DNA of 64,000 nucleotides from an uncultured Clostridia bacterium (GTDB lineage Bacteria > Bacillota > Clostridia > Christensenellales > Aristaeellaceae). The notes beneath the pieces are model-generated. The model was given only the letters and a program-made list of their open reading frames with translations. It ran no database searches and was not told the DNA's origin. The stretch is taken from assembly GCA_934643825.1 (NCBI GenBank), contig CAKUCW010000002.1, positions 65,901 through 129,900 on the forward strand, read 5' to 3'. Shown here piece after piece: positions 18,080 to 28,452 of this stretch (its first letter is position 1; each line of letters starts with the position of its first letter). The position numbers and the translations under genes are program-made.

Positions 18080-18682
18080 ATGACCGGAAACAATTTCTAT
18101 TTTGAGCCTAGCGTCATCGAGAAGACGCCTTATGGCGAACGTTCTTACGACGTTTATTCACGCCTGCTGAAGGATCGCGTGGTCTTTCTGCGCGGCGAGG
18201 TAAACGAGGCGCTGGCAAACAGCATCGTCGCTCAGCTGCTCTTCCTGGAAATGGAAGACCCTGACACCGATATTTCGATGTACATCAACAGCCCGGGCGG
18301 AAGCGTGACGGACGGCATGGCGATCTTTGACACCATGCGCTACATCAAGCCGAAGATCCGCACGGTATGCCTCGGCATGGCGGCGTCCATGGGCGCGTTC
18401 CTGCTGATGGCGGGCGAACCGGGGATGCGTCTGGCTTTGCCCAACAGCGAAGTGATGATTCACCAGCCCAGCGGCGGCGCGAGCGGTCAGGCGACCGACG
18501 TGCAGCTGCACGCCCAATGGCTGCTGCGCACCAAGGGCAAGATGAACAAGCTGATGAGCGAAATGACCCATCAGCCGCTCGAGCGCATTGAGCGCGACGT
18601 GGAACGCGATTACTTCATGACTGCCGAGGAAGCGCTGGCTTACGGCATCATTGACGAAATCTACCAGCCGCGCAAAAAGTAA
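18080..18682 (+). CDS. clpP: ATP-dependent Clp protease proteolytic subunit
   Basis: This serine peptidase subunit of 200 residues forms the tetradecameric chamber of ClpXP. The catalytic Ser lies at about residue 103 (GMAASMGAF) and His at about 128 (MIHQPSGGASGQATD); the oxyanion loop NSPGGSVTDG is intact. AAGGAGG is well placed before ATG 18080. It lies 53 bases after tig and 102 bases before clpX. Confidence 0.97.
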   Translation: MTGNNFYFEPSVIEKTPYGERSYDVYSRLLKDRVVFLRGEVNEALANSIVAQLLFLEMEDPDTDISMYINSPGGSVTDGMAIFDTMRYIKPKIRTVCLGMAASMGAFLLMAGEPGMRLALPNSEVMIHQPSGGASGQATDVQLHAQWLLRTKGKMNKLMSEMTHQPLERIERDVERDYFMTAEEALAYGIIDEIYQPRKK

Positions 18683-18706
18683 GGCTTCTTTGCCGGAATA
18701 AAACGG

Positions 18707-18734
18707 TTTTCCCTTCCCGAAAGGGAAGGGAGAA
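18707..18734. other. Perfect GNRA-capped stem-loop between clpP and clpX
   Basis: CCCTTCCC (18711-18718), GAAA loop, GGGAAGGG (18723-18730), extendable by A-T and G-T pairs on both sides. No T run follows on the plus strand, so partial read-through or mRNA end protection is more likely than full termination. Confidence 0.6.
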
Positions 18735-18784
18735 TCTGTTTATAAGGCAGAGCAGCGCAATAATGTTTTTTTCCGAGGTGCGAA

Positions 18785-20107
<1,323 letters not shown>

Positions 20108-20116
20108 AAATATAGT

Positions 20117-20162
20117 AAAGCCCCATGTCTGCACCCAACTGTGTCGGACATGGGGCTTTTTC
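20117..20162 (+). terminator. Strong rho-independent terminator after clpX
   Basis: AAAGCCCCATGTC (20117-20129) pairs perfectly with GACATGGGGCTTT (20147-20159) and ends in Ts. It could also act on transcripts from the minus strand because an A tract precedes it. Confidence 0.9.
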
Positions 20163-20170
20163 ATTCATAA

Positions 20171-20352
20171 GAGATTGCGAAAAATCGCTCATATGCGCAA
20201 AAATTTAGTATTTTGCGGACATGGGCGGAAGTGGGAGCGGACTCAGCCCGCAATTTTGACACATGAGAGGGAGATTGCAAAAAACCGCCCGCGTGCGCAA
20301 AACATTCATGCTTTGCAGACATGGGCGGAAGTGAGAGCGGACTCAGTCCGCG
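20171..20352 (+). repeat. Imperfect tandem repeat, two units, 100-base period
   Basis: Unit 1 (20171-20251) and unit 2 (20271-20352) share GAGATTGC, TGCGCAAAA, and the long block ACATGGGCGGAAGTG followed by AGCGGACTCAG. Unit 2 ends inside the stop end of the MATE gene (20343). The units contain GGACTCAG-CCCGC/GTCCGC small inverted repeats. There is no coding function. Confidence 0.75.
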
Positions 20353-21677
20353 GGAGTGGCTTTTTTCAGCGCGGATTTCAGCCTTGCGACGCCGAATAGA
20401 TCGGCGATGAACCAGCCGATGGGGATGGATAGCCAGATGGCAGTTACGCCGAACTGCGGCGCAAAGGCATAGGCGAGCGCTACGCGCAAGCCCAGCGAAA
20501 TCACTGTCAGCACGACGGACATGCCCGCCTGCTCCAAACCGCGATAGATGGCATAGAGCAAAAACAGCATGCCGATACCGACGTAGAACACGCCCTCTAC
20601 GCGCAGATAATGCACGCCGATATCCAAAATGGCGCTTTCACCCGGATCGATGAAAATGGTCAGCAGCGGGCGGGCAAAGACGAATACCAGCGCGGATACG
20701 ACGGCACAGAAACTCAGGGAAAGAAGAACGGCTTCCCGAATGCCCTGCCTGACGCGGTCGGGCTTGCCCGCACCGGTGTTCTGCGCGACAAAGGTCGCAA
20801 AGCCGTTGGCGAAATCCTGCGCGGGGGAATAGGCGAACGAGTCGATCTTGACGCCCGCCGCGAAAGCCGCCATTGTTGCGATGCCGAAACTGTTGACAAG
20901 GCTCTGGATCATCAGAATGCCGAAATTCATGATGGACTGCTGCACGCTGGTCAGGACACTGACGCTGGCGATGCGCGAAAGGAGCGGCTTGCTGAACCGT
21001 ATGTGTTCCCGTTTCGGGCGAAGCTCCGGCAGACGCAGAAGGAAATACAGCCCAATGCCCAGCGCAGAGAGAATCTGCGCGACCACCGTCGCCCATGCCG
21101 CGCCGGAAACGCCCCACTTGAACACGAGGACAAACACCAGATCGAGCGCGATGTTGACGACGGTAGAAACCAGCAGGAAGAGCAGCGGGGCGAGCGAATT
21201 GCCGACGCTGCGCAGAACCGCGGCGAAGAAGTTATACAGGAACGTGAAGAAGATGCCCGAAAAGACGACGGACAGATACGCCGTGATATCCGGAATGGCT
21301 TCCTGCGGCACGCGAAGAAGCGAGAGGAAGGCGTTGAGCAGCGCGTAGCTGGCTGCCGTCAGGGCGAGGGAGAGAATGGCGATAAAGACGAACGCATTGG
21401 CAATGGCGGTTTTCAGGCGCTCACGGCTGCCCTCACCATAGAGCTGGCTGAATACGACGCCGCTGCCCATGCACAGACCGAGGACGAGGCTGGTCAGCAG
21501 CACCATCAGCGAAAACGCGCTGCCGACGGCAGCGAGGGCGACATTGCCTAAAAAGCGCCCGACAATCAGCGTGTCGGCGATGTTATAAAACTGCTGGAGA
21601 AGATTGCCCGCGATGAGCGGAAGACTAAAGCGAATCAACCCGCTGCGGATTGAACCCCGTGTCAGATCCTGCTGCAT
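20343..21677 (-). CDS. MATE family efflux transporter
   Basis: This polytopic inner-membrane exporter of 444 residues has about 12 hydrophobic segments and is driven by Na+ or H+. The start region (RGSIRSGLIRFSLPLIAGNLLQQFYNIAD) and the mid-protein NFFAAVLRSVGNS stretch are hallmarks of the NorM/DinF group. I chose ATG 21677 because AAAGGAG lies nine bases upstream on this strand; an in-frame ATG at 21695 precedes the ribosome site. The substrate cannot be told from sequence. Its 3' end overlaps the second unit of a tandem repeat, which may have brought in the stop codon. The 5' side adjoins the mobile element. Confidence 0.88.
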   Translation of the reverse strand: MQQDLTRGSIRSGLIRFSLPLIAGNLLQQFYNIADTLIVGRFLGNVALAAVGSAFSLMVLLTSLVLGLCMGSGVVFSQLYGEGSRERLKTAIANAFVFIAILSLALTAASYALLNAFLSLLRVPQEAIPDITAYLSVVFSGIFFTFLYNFFAAVLRSVGNSLAPLLFLLVSTVVNIALDLVFVLVFKWGVSGAAWATVVAQILSALGIGLYFLLRLPELRPKREHIRFSKPLLSRIASVSVLTSVQQSIMNFGILMIQSLVNSFGIATMAAFAAGVKIDSFAYSPAQDFANGFATFVAQNTGAGKPDRVRQGIREAVLLSLSFCAVVSALVFVFARPLLTIFIDPGESAILDIGVHYLRVEGVFYVGIGMLFLLYAIYRGLEQAGMSVVLTVISLGLRVALAYAFAPQFGVTAIWLSIPIGWFIADLFGVARLKSALKKATPAD

Positions 21678-21710
21678 GAAAAAACTCCTTTGCATGGTGG
21701 TAGTTATTAT

Positions 21711-21732
21711 GTAAGGGAAGGTTCTCCCTTAC
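21711..21732. promoter_or_regulatory. Palindrome upstream of the MATE gene
   Basis: GTAAGGGAA and TTCTCCCTTAC form an imperfect inverted repeat of about 8 bp per arm, 34 bases upstream of the MATE start. It could be an operator for that gene or a boundary feature of the mobile element. No regulator gene is adjacent. Confidence 0.4.
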
Positions 21733-21772
21733 CGCAATGATATACATATACTGCAAATCCACGAAGATGTCT

Positions 21773-21820
21773 AGCAGTTATGGTTTGAAGGGAAACCTTC
21801 TATACCATAGCTGCTTTTTT
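21773..21820 (+). terminator. Long hairpin with T tract at the left edge of the mobile element
   Basis: Arms AGCAG..ATGGT..GAAGG pair with CCTTC..ACCAT..CTGCT around a GAAA loop, followed by six Ts (21815-21820). It lies 28 bases before tnpV. It would stop transcription entering the element from outside, or act as a leader attenuator. Confidence 0.65.
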
Positions 21821-21847
21821 GATGCAGCGGAAAGCGAGGATTTCACC

Positions 21848-22198
21848 ATGAAGCTCACCTACCATCGAAACGGAGACTACCTTCTGCCAGACCTTGGCCT
21901 GACCGAAGCAGAACAGCACCCTTTGGGCAAATATGGGCGGATGCGCCTACGCTACCTCGAAGAGCATCGTCCTGGACTGTACACGCGGCTTCTGCTCTCC
22001 GGCAAGCTCATGGAGCATTTGCAGGAAATCGACAGCACCTGTCAGGAGCGGCTGGAGCAGCTGACCCGACAGATGCAGGAACGAGAAGGTGTGACAGAAG
22101 CATTGAAAGCGGAGAATCAGATGGAATGGGTGCAGCGAATGAACGCCATCTGCCATCAAGTCGAAGAGATTCTTCTTGCAGAGTTGGTTTTCGCATGA
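21848..22198 (+). CDS. tnpV: Transposon-encoded protein TnpV
   Basis: This 116-residue protein is of the TnpV family found on Tn4451-like elements. The N-terminus (MKLTYHRNGDYLLPDLGL) and GKYGRMRLRYLEEHRPGLY are family-typical. The C-terminal half is a long charged helix (ERLEQLTRQMQEREGVTEAL). ATG 21848 begins this homologous stretch; the frame is open upstream to 21737, but that part overlaps the hairpin. The function in the family is unknown, possibly accessory to excision. The ribosome site is weak. Confidence 0.82.
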   Translation: MKLTYHRNGDYLLPDLGLTEAEQHPLGKYGRMRLRYLEEHRPGLYTRLLLSGKLMEHLQEIDSTCQERLEQLTRQMQEREGVTEALKAENQMEWVQRMNAICHQVEEILLAELVFA

Positions 22199-22210
22199 AG
22201 GAGGCTCGAT

Positions 22211-22513
22211 ATGCTTTGGGAACTCATCAGGCTGCCGCTCCGGCTTGCAGCAATTCCCGTTCTTCTTGCGTTGCTTGCTCTTCAACTGCTTGCTTCCGTT
22301 TTGATTGGGCTCTCGTCCGTCGTCACGCATCTGCTTGCAAGCATATTTCTGATTGGAGCCGTCGCAGGGTGGTTCGCTCATGCGCAGCCATGGATGGTGT
22401 GGCAAGCAGTCGGTATTGGCCTGTTCTTCGCCTTTGCTCCAAACCTTGCGACATGGCTGATGAACAGGGTGACTGATTGCGTTCTCCGCATCCTCTCCTT
22501 CATGCTTTCATGA
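22211..22513 (+). CDS. Small membrane protein of mobile element
   Basis: The product has 100 residues, with three hydrophobic segments (about 8-35, 38-60 and 62-80) and very few charges. GAAGGAGG precedes ATG 22211 and the gene follows tnpV by 12 bases, so both are cotranscribed. I do not recognise a family with certainty. Small membrane proteins of this kind are frequent in Firmicute integrative elements; an entry-exclusion or membrane-stress role is only a guess. Confidence 0.65.
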   Translation: MLWELIRLPLRLAAIPVLLALLALQLLASVLIGLSSVVTHLLASIFLIGAVAGWFAHAQPWMVWQAVGIGLFFAFAPNLATWLMNRVTDCVLRILSFMLS

Positions 22514-22517
22514 CTAC

Positions 22518-23402
22518 TTATTCCTCTGCCTTGTACCTCTTTCGGCAATCATCTGAGCAGAATCGGGAATCGGCACGCCTGGCGATGAAGGCTCGCTGAC
22601 AATGCTCGCACATCTTGAGCGGATTCTTCGTGTCGGTCAGACCCAGGGAGAAGAAGAACCGAATGGTCAGCAGCAACGAATGGAAGTCCCACACCATCAC
22701 GGGATGATCGCGCAGCTCCAGATGATAGCCCGGCACATTGCCCTCAAAGCACGCGATGCCCTGCCGGTACAGCTCCTGTGCATTCCTGTCAAGGTACTTT
22801 CTGTCGTGCTCGTAGAGGTAAGCAGATGTAAAAGCAAACGCCCAGTCCCGGAAGACCTCCTTCAGCCAGTCGAAGCGCTCACCGTAGTCCCGCATGAAGG
22901 ACATGGCCTTAGCCTGAGGCTCGTCCCGGAAGGTCATCGCCAGTGCGATCTGCGTCCTGTCCTCGCCGGAGATTTGCCAGAGCGATTCAATGCCCCGCTT
23001 GTGAAAGTCCGGCATGGCGAACGGGAAAAAGAGCCTCAGATAGTCCTGTGTCTCCATGGTCTCCTGCCGGATGTACGGATTCTTCGGCAGGTAGACCCTC
23101 TCATACTCCACAAACCGTGGCGTGGTCGGGAGCGCAGTCATCAGGCCGAGCAGGCCGTACCGATGGGCAAAGCCCAGTATGGCCTCCTTCAGCTTCGCGT
23201 CAGACGCCTTGTGGAACAGCAGCAGCCCGATATTGACGGCCTCTACGACGAGCGCATCGGCTTGCTGAATGGGGTCATACACGGACGGCTTCGCGTCGGC
23301 AGTGGGCAGCAGATAGTCATACCCGTCAGGCGCTGTTCGCCATTCGTAGTCGCTGTACTTCGCCCAGTGCGCATGGGTGTGCTCAAACAGGTTTGCCGTC
23401 AT
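22518..23402 (-). CDS. DUF6076-like protein with C-terminal zinc motif
   Basis: This 294-residue soluble protein is encoded opposite to the recombinases. The C-terminus has MCEHCQRAFIARRADSRFCS and then DDCRKRYK, a C-x2-C...C-x3-C zinc knuckle like that of CGNR and DUF6076 proteins. The N-terminal 240 residues are alpha-helical with many aromatic residues and no known catalytic motif. Its start overlaps the upstream gene's stop by 20 bases, so translation is coupled. Such proteins occur on mobile elements and genomic islands and may bind nucleic acid (inference). Confidence 0.62.
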   Translation of the reverse strand: MTANLFEHTHAHWAKYSDYEWRTAPDGYDYLLPTADAKPSVYDPIQQADALVVEAVNIGLLLFHKASDAKLKEAILGFAHRYGLLGLMTALPTTPRFVEYERVYLPKNPYIRQETMETQDYLRLFFPFAMPDFHKRGIESLWQISGEDRTQIALAMTFRDEPQAKAMSFMRDYGERFDWLKEVFRDWAFAFTSAYLYEHDRKYLDRNAQELYRQGIACFEGNVPGYHLELRDHPVMVWDFHSLLLTIRFFFSLGLTDTKNPLKMCEHCQRAFIARRADSRFCSDDCRKRYKAEE

Positions 23403-24213
23403 GGGCCGCCCGCCTCCTTTGCGTCAATGTGTATGCCTTCAGAAATGCCTGCTCCTGATGCGTCAACTCTGCGTTTTCCTCTGACAGCTTCGTGAGCGCG
23501 GCAAACAACTTCTTGTGGATTTTGCGTTGCACCGTCCCGCGCACCTTTCGGATATTCCGCTCCGTCTGTTCCCGCAGAAGGGCAAGCTGATGTGCGGAAT
23601 ACAGGCGAATTCCCAGGAAGTACAGGATTTCCTTATGATCCTGCTTCAGATTCATCACAATCTGCCGCAGGTAATCCCGATCCGTCAGGTCGTGCATCCG
23701 GAACAGGCAGTTGCAAAGGAGATCATCAAACTCTCCGCGACAGATCTGCCGGAAGGTCGGACAGCTCATGCTGTTCGGCACAATGCCATCCTCGTCTGAC
23801 GCAAGGTATTCCACGGGTGTGTCGCCGCGCAGGCTTTCATACCTGCGCTCCCTGCGCATCCGGCTTTGCTCTTCTCGATCATACCAGCTGACCACGGATT
23901 GAAACTCTGCTGCTGTCCGGGCAGACAGTTCCAACCTGCGAAGCGCTTCCTCGCGCACGCTCTGCGCCACACGCTTTCTGCGTTCAGCAGCGGAGCGTGT
24001 ATCCTCCGGAAAACTTTTGGATTTCTCGGCCAGCACGGGTGTATCTAAAGAGTCTCCGGTGCTGTCACCATCATCCTGATACGCCCAGTCCTGCGAATCG
24101 TCGCAGGGATCAGGCGCCTTTGCATAGCTGCTCCAGGGCAGTTCCTCATCCGGGATTTCGTTGCCGTCGTCATCGTAAAAAACCATGTCCCGTATCCGAT
24201 ACTCTGCACGCAT
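23383..24213 (-). CDS. Hypothetical protein, cargo of mobile element
   Basis: The protein has about 276 residues, is hydrophilic and probably cytoplasmic. It opens with MRAEYRIRDMVFYDDDGNEI and an acidic region (residues 10-60), then a basic helical segment (SAAERRKRVAQSVREEALRR) and a helical C-terminus with many Arg and Glu. GGAG six bases upstream supports ATG 24213; an alternative in-frame ATG is at 24225. It is coupled to the DUF6076-like gene, and the pair is divergent from the recombinase genes. I do not recognise a family. The pair may be an accessory or regulatory module of the element. Confidence 0.55.
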   Translation of the reverse strand: MRAEYRIRDMVFYDDDGNEIPDEELPWSSYAKAPDPCDDSQDWAYQDDGDSTGDSLDTPVLAEKSKSFPEDTRSAAERRKRVAQSVREEALRRLELSARTAAEFQSVVSWYDREEQSRMRRERRYESLRGDTPVEYLASDEDGIVPNSMSCPTFRQICRGEFDDLLCNCLFRMHDLTDRDYLRQIVMNLKQDHKEILYFLGIRLYSAHQLALLREQTERNIRKVRGTVQRKIHKKLFAALTKLSEENAELTHQEQAFLKAYTLTQRRRAAHDGKPV

Positions 24214-24382
24214 CTGCTTCTCCATCCAAAAAAATAAGAACAATCGTTTGCGTTCATTGTAGTTTATGAAGAGCAAAATGTCAATTTCTTTTTCACATAT
24301 TGCAAAAACAGTTCCGGAAAAGGCCGATGTTTGTCCTATAGGCAGAGGGAGAATCAAACCCATCCCCCAGGAAGGAGAACGC

Positions 24383-26026
24383 GTGGAACAAATCCAAAAC
24401 ATCGGGCCGCTCATCACTGCCCTCTATGAGCGATTGTCCCGCGACGATGAACAGGAGGGCGAATCAAACTCCATCACCAACCAGAAACGACAGCTTGAAA
24501 GCTATGCTGACGAGCATGGCTTCCCCAATTGCCGTCACTACACAGACGACGGCTTCAGTGGCGGCAACTTCGAGCGCCCCGGCTGGAAACAGCTCATTGC
24601 GGACATCGACGCAGGCAAAGTCGGTACCGTCATCGCCAAAGACCTCAGCCGCGTAGGACGCGATTATGTGGAGACAGGCTTCTACACGGAGGTCTATTTC
24701 CGGCAGAAGGGCATCCGCTTTATCGCCATCGGCAATGGCGTGGATACTGCCAATCCCGTCAGCAGCGAGTTTGCGCCATTTATGAATGTGCTGAACGAAA
24801 TGTATCTGCGCGACCAGTCGCGAAAGATGCGTACCTGCTACCACCAGAAGGGCAATGCGGGTTTACCAACCAACAACCTGTGCATCTACGGCTATCGCAA
24901 AGACCCGGAGGACAGGAATCATTGGCTCGTCGATGAGGAAGCCGCAGCCATTGTGCGCCGCATCTTCGAGCTGGCGATGGAATGTCACGGACCTTATGAG
25001 ATCGCACGCATTTTGGAACAGGAGCAGGTATATTGCCCCTCTTACTACAACGCCATCCACGACAACTGCATGAAGCGCTCTACCACGGACATGAGCAGGC
25101 CTTACGCATGGAACGGCGTAACCGTCACGAACATTCTGAAGCGCCCGGAGTACATGGGACATACAGTCAACTTCCGTTCATCCAAGAAAGGTCTTAAGGC
25201 CAAGCGTGTGCAGAACACCCGCGAGGAATGGCGCATCTTTGAAAACACACACGAGGCCATCATCCCGCCGGATCGCTGGGAACTGGCGCAGTATGCCTTG
25301 TTCGTTCGCAGGAGGACGGACAGCACCGGCACAGCCAATCCCCTGACCGGCAAGCTGGTCTGTGCGGAGTGCGGCGCATTCATGAACAACAGGAGGAGCA
25401 AGGCTGGAAAGACCGGCAGGCACTCGGATGATTTCTACGACTGCCCGACCTACAGCCATGGCAACGGCTGCTGCGGTCATTATATCTCCACAGAGAATGT
25501 GCGGGAGCTTGTGCTGCAGGCTATCCACTCCGTTGGGCGATACGCTATCGGCAATGAAGCCGAGTTTGCGGAAAAGGTGCGCGATGTATCCGCACTGCGC
25601 CATGCAGATGAGGTCAGAGGAAAACAGGCCGAGGCTGATCATGCGAGGCAGCGTATCGACGAGTTGGATGCAATTATTCGCACGCTCTACGAGCGCTACG
25701 CGCTGGGCAAGATCCCGGAGAGCCGCTTTGAAGCGCTGACAGTCGGATATGAGAAGGAGCAGAGTAACCTTCGGAGCCTTTTAGAAAAAGATGAAGCAGA
25801 GCTTGTTTCCTATCAAAACGACACGGACAATATTGATTGCTTCATGAAAGCCATCAGGAAGTACCGCGATCCCGACACGCTGACCGCACCCATGCTCAAC
25901 GAGCTGATCGAGAAGATTGTCGTTCATGCGCCAGTAAAAGAAAATGGAGAACGCCATATGCAGTTGGATGTAATTTTCCGCTTTATCGGGAACTTCATCG
26001 TGCCCCTCAATGAGAATGCAGCTTAA
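24383..26026 (+). CDS. Large serine recombinase (intact)
   Basis: This 547-residue site-specific integrase/excisionase of the resolvase-invertase superfamily has its catalytic serine at about residue 19 (ALYERLSRDDE). The resolvase domain continues with SITNQKRQLESYA, YTDDGFSGGNFERPGW and IAKDLSRVGRDYVETG. The recombinase domain (about 170-290) is followed by a zinc ribbon (LVCAECGAFM ... DCPTYSHGNGC) and a coiled-coil region (about 400-480). GTG 24383 was chosen because GAAGGAGA lies five bases upstream; the open frame before it has no ribosome site. It closely resembles the broken recombinase that follows, so the pair probably arose from a TnpX-like ancestor by duplication or co-transfer. 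Confidence 0.92.
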   Translation: MEQIQNIGPLITALYERLSRDDEQEGESNSITNQKRQLESYADEHGFPNCRHYTDDGFSGGNFERPGWKQLIADIDAGKVGTVIAKDLSRVGRDYVETGFYTEVYFRQKGIRFIAIGNGVDTANPVSSEFAPFMNVLNEMYLRDQSRKMRTCYHQKGNAGLPTNNLCIYGYRKDPEDRNHWLVDEEAAAIVRRIFELAMECHGPYEIARILEQEQVYCPSYYNAIHDNCMKRSTTDMSRPYAWNGVTVTNILKRPEYMGHTVNFRSSKKGLKAKRVQNTREEWRIFENTHEAIIPPDRWELAQYALFVRRRTDSTGTANPLTGKLVCAECGAFMNNRRSKAGKTGRHSDDFYDCPTYSHGNGCCGHYISTENVRELVLQAIHSVGRYAIGNEAEFAEKVRDVSALRHADEVRGKQAEADHARQRIDELDAIIRTLYERYALGKIPESRFEALTVGYEKEQSNLRSLLEKDEAELVSYQNDTDNIDCFMKAIRKYRDPDTLTAPMLNELIEKIVVHAPVKENGERHMQLDVIFRFIGNFIVPLNENAA

Positions 26027-26049
26027 GTGCACTGAAAGGAATCATCATC

Positions 26050-27752
26050 ATGAACATGTTCACAACCATGAAAGAGCCAAGAAGAGCAACAAAGGATTCT
26101 CACAACGAGCAATCCTGCAACGCAACTGCTCTTTATGAGCGTTTGTCCCGCGATGACGAGCTGGGCGGCGAATCGAACTCCATCACCAATCAGAAGGCTT
26201 TTCTTGAATGTTACGCCCGGGAACAGGGCTTCACCGGCTGCCGTCACTACACGGACGACGGCTACAGCGGCGGCAACTTCGACCGTCCCGGCTGGAAACA
26301 GCTGATTGCGGATATTGAAAACGGGATTGTGAAAACGGTGATTGTGAAGGATATGAGCCGTGTCGGACGCAACCACATTGAAACCGGCTTTTATACAGAA
26401 GTCTATTTTACCAGGATGGGCGTGCGGTTCATCGCCGTAAACAACGGCATCGACAATGCCAACCCCGACAGCACCGAGTATGCCGGAATCCTGAACATCA
26501 TGAACGAGTGGTATCTCAAGGATCAGTCGCGGAAGATGCGCTCTGCTGCGCAGCTCAAGGGAAAGTCGGGAAAGCCGTTGGCAAAGCATCCTTGCTTTGG
26601 CTATATGAAAGACCCGGCGAACAAGAACCATTGGCTCGTCGATCCGGAAGCCGCGCAGACCGTCCGGCGCATCTTTGAGCTGGCTGCTTCCGGATTATCG
26701 CAGATTAAGATTTGTAGGGTGCTGGCACAAGAGCAGTTTATGACGCCCGGTTCTTATTACGCGCAGCATGACCCCAATGGTTTTGGCAGACAGTATATAG
26801 GCCAAAAGCCACATCAATGGACAGCCAACATGATCTGCCAGATCGTCAGAAGGCGCGAATACCTCGGCGAAACCGTGAACTTCAAAACGTCGGTGCCCGA
26901 ATATCACGCGAAACAAATCCGCATCTCCCAAGAAAACCGTTTGGTTTTCACCAATACGCACGAGGCAATCGTCAGCGAAGAGCTCTGGCAAGCGGCGCAG
27001 CGCATCTTTCACCCTGAATTGTCAAGCCGGTCGGTTCGCTCAAAGAGCGTTCTTCGTGGGCTGATGATCTGAGGAGAATGCGGAAAGCCCATGAGGTTCC
27101 ATGCAAAGTCACATGATGAAGAAAAGGGTGAATTCATCTGCGCCACCCATAAGAAGTCTGTCGGATACGCTCAACGCCTGTGTACACATAACGCCATCCG
27201 TATTTCTGTTGTCAAGGAAATTGTAAAGAATGTGATTCAGACCGTCAGCCGTTACGCCATCACAGACGAAGATGGATTTCGGCGGGCGCTGTCAAAGCAG
27301 GCACAGCAGGTTCAGCCTGACTTGCAAAAGCGAATAAGCCGACGGATTCGCGCCAGAGAGAAGCGAATCGCCGAGCTGGAGCACCTGCTGAAAAAGCTCT
27401 ATGAGGATTATGCGCTGGGGCACATCACGGAAACGCGGTTTGAAAAGCTCTCCGCTTCCTACGAACAGGAAGAAGAGGAACTGAAAGAAAGCCTGATCAC
27501 AGAAAAGGTGCAGCTGGCTGAAGCTCAGAAGGAGGCTGACCGCACAGAGCAATTTCTTGCGCTGGCGAGAAAATACCGCGACTGCACGGAGATTACCGAT
27601 GACATGATTAGGACATTCGTGGAAAAGATCGTCGTTCACAAGACCGTCCGCTCCGCAGCCGGACAAAAACGAGACAGATCGAGGTTCATCTGAACTTCAT
27701 CGGACAGTTTGTCCTTCCGCCAGAGGCGCGGGAGCAGAACGATGAACAATAG
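26050..27752 (+). pseudogene. Second large serine recombinase, broken by a stop and a frameshift
   Basis: The reading frame opens at ATG 26050 after AAAGGA with an intact resolvase domain (ALYERLSRDDELGGESNSIT) and runs to TGA at 27070-27072. Beyond it the same frame resumes as GECGKPMRFH, so the zinc-ribbon Cys codon (expected TGC or TGT in MICGECGK) has become TGA. A second lesion is in the A5 run at 27665-27669: with one A restored, the frame reads TRQIEVHLNFIGQFVLPPE and stops at TAG 27750. Both lesions lie after the catalytic domain. The first 340 residues could still be made as a truncated protein lacking the zinc ribbon and coiled coil. Confidence 0.88.
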
Positions 27753-27843
27753 CATATTTCATCACAGGCAATGCGTGAGATTTCTTCTCCGTGTTGCCTT
27801 TTTCTATATTCCATTCTACGGCATAAGCCGGAAAGGAGGATTC

Positions 27844-28026
27844 ATGGCACAGAACACCCCGGTAATGAAGATGACCCGCCGTTATGGCCGCACGGTTTAT
27901 GAAGTGGCCGCATATTGCAGCCCGGACAGCAAGGCGACGTATGAAGATCGCCTGCTGCAGCTGATTCGTCACGCTGCGAAGGAAGAATCCGTATCGGATG
28001 CAAGTGATGATGACGATTCAGTGTAA
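27844..28026 (+). CDS. tnpW: Transposon-encoded protein TnpW
   Basis: The 60-residue protein is of the TnpW type, a small companion of Tn4451-like recombinases. The pattern is MTRRYGRTVYEVAAYCSPDS followed by a DRLLQLIRHAA helix and an acidic tail (ASDDDDSV). AAAGGAGG sits six bases before ATG 27844. It lies directly after the recombinase pair, the usual position. Confidence 0.8.
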   Translation: MAQNTPVMKMTRRYGRTVYEVAAYCSPDSKATYEDRLLQLIRHAAKEESVSDASDDDDSV

Positions 28027-28094
28027 GCAGCATTTTCTATTATACACATCAACCATTCCCGCCCCGGAGGTTACGAGGGCTTATGGAGGTATTT

Positions 28095-28442
28095 ATGCGA
28101 ATCAACAATGACTTTATCATCGTTGGCGTGGATGCCGGCTATGGCAACATGAAGACGGCGAACACCATCTTTCCGACCGGTCTGGCGGCGATGGACACCA
28201 AATCCTACTTTGACGGTGATATCCTGCACTACCATGGCAGGTGGTACCGCATTGGCGAAGACCACAAGGCGTTCAACCCGGACAAGACGGCTGACGAGGA
28301 CTTCTACATTCTCACGCTGGCTTCTATTGCCGCTGAGCTTCGGACAAAAGACATCACGGAAGCGAACATCTATCTCGCCATCGGGCTTCCGACGACGTGG
28401 ACTGTCCGCCAGCGCAATGCGTACCGCGAATACATGATGTGA
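28095..28442 (+). pseudogene. ParM/StbA-type actin-like ATPase, 3'-truncated
   Basis: The N-terminal third of a plasmid-segregation actin homologue is recognisable: VGVDAGYGNMKTAN is the phosphate-1 loop (DxGxxxxK). HKAFNPDKTADEDFYILTLA and LAIGLPTTW are family-typical. The frame then ends after YREYMM at about 115 residues, where complete members run to roughly 300 or more. GGAGGT at 28085-28090 precedes ATG 28095. The break point lies a few bases before a cluster of palindromes, suggesting a deletion between repeated sites. Phosphate-2 and adenosine motifs are absent, so the product cannot form a working filament. Confidence 0.8.
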
Positions 28443-28452
28443 CGAATGGACG

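Noticed and set aside
20171..20352. Tandem units considered as a CRISPR array
   Set aside because: Only two units, long and imperfect, without regular short repeats and unique spacers, and no cas genes nearby.
27070..27072. In-frame TGA read as selenocysteine
   Set aside because: The position aligns with a structural zinc-ribbon Cys, no SECIS-like hairpin directly after it is convincing, and a second frameshift downstream shows the gene is decaying.
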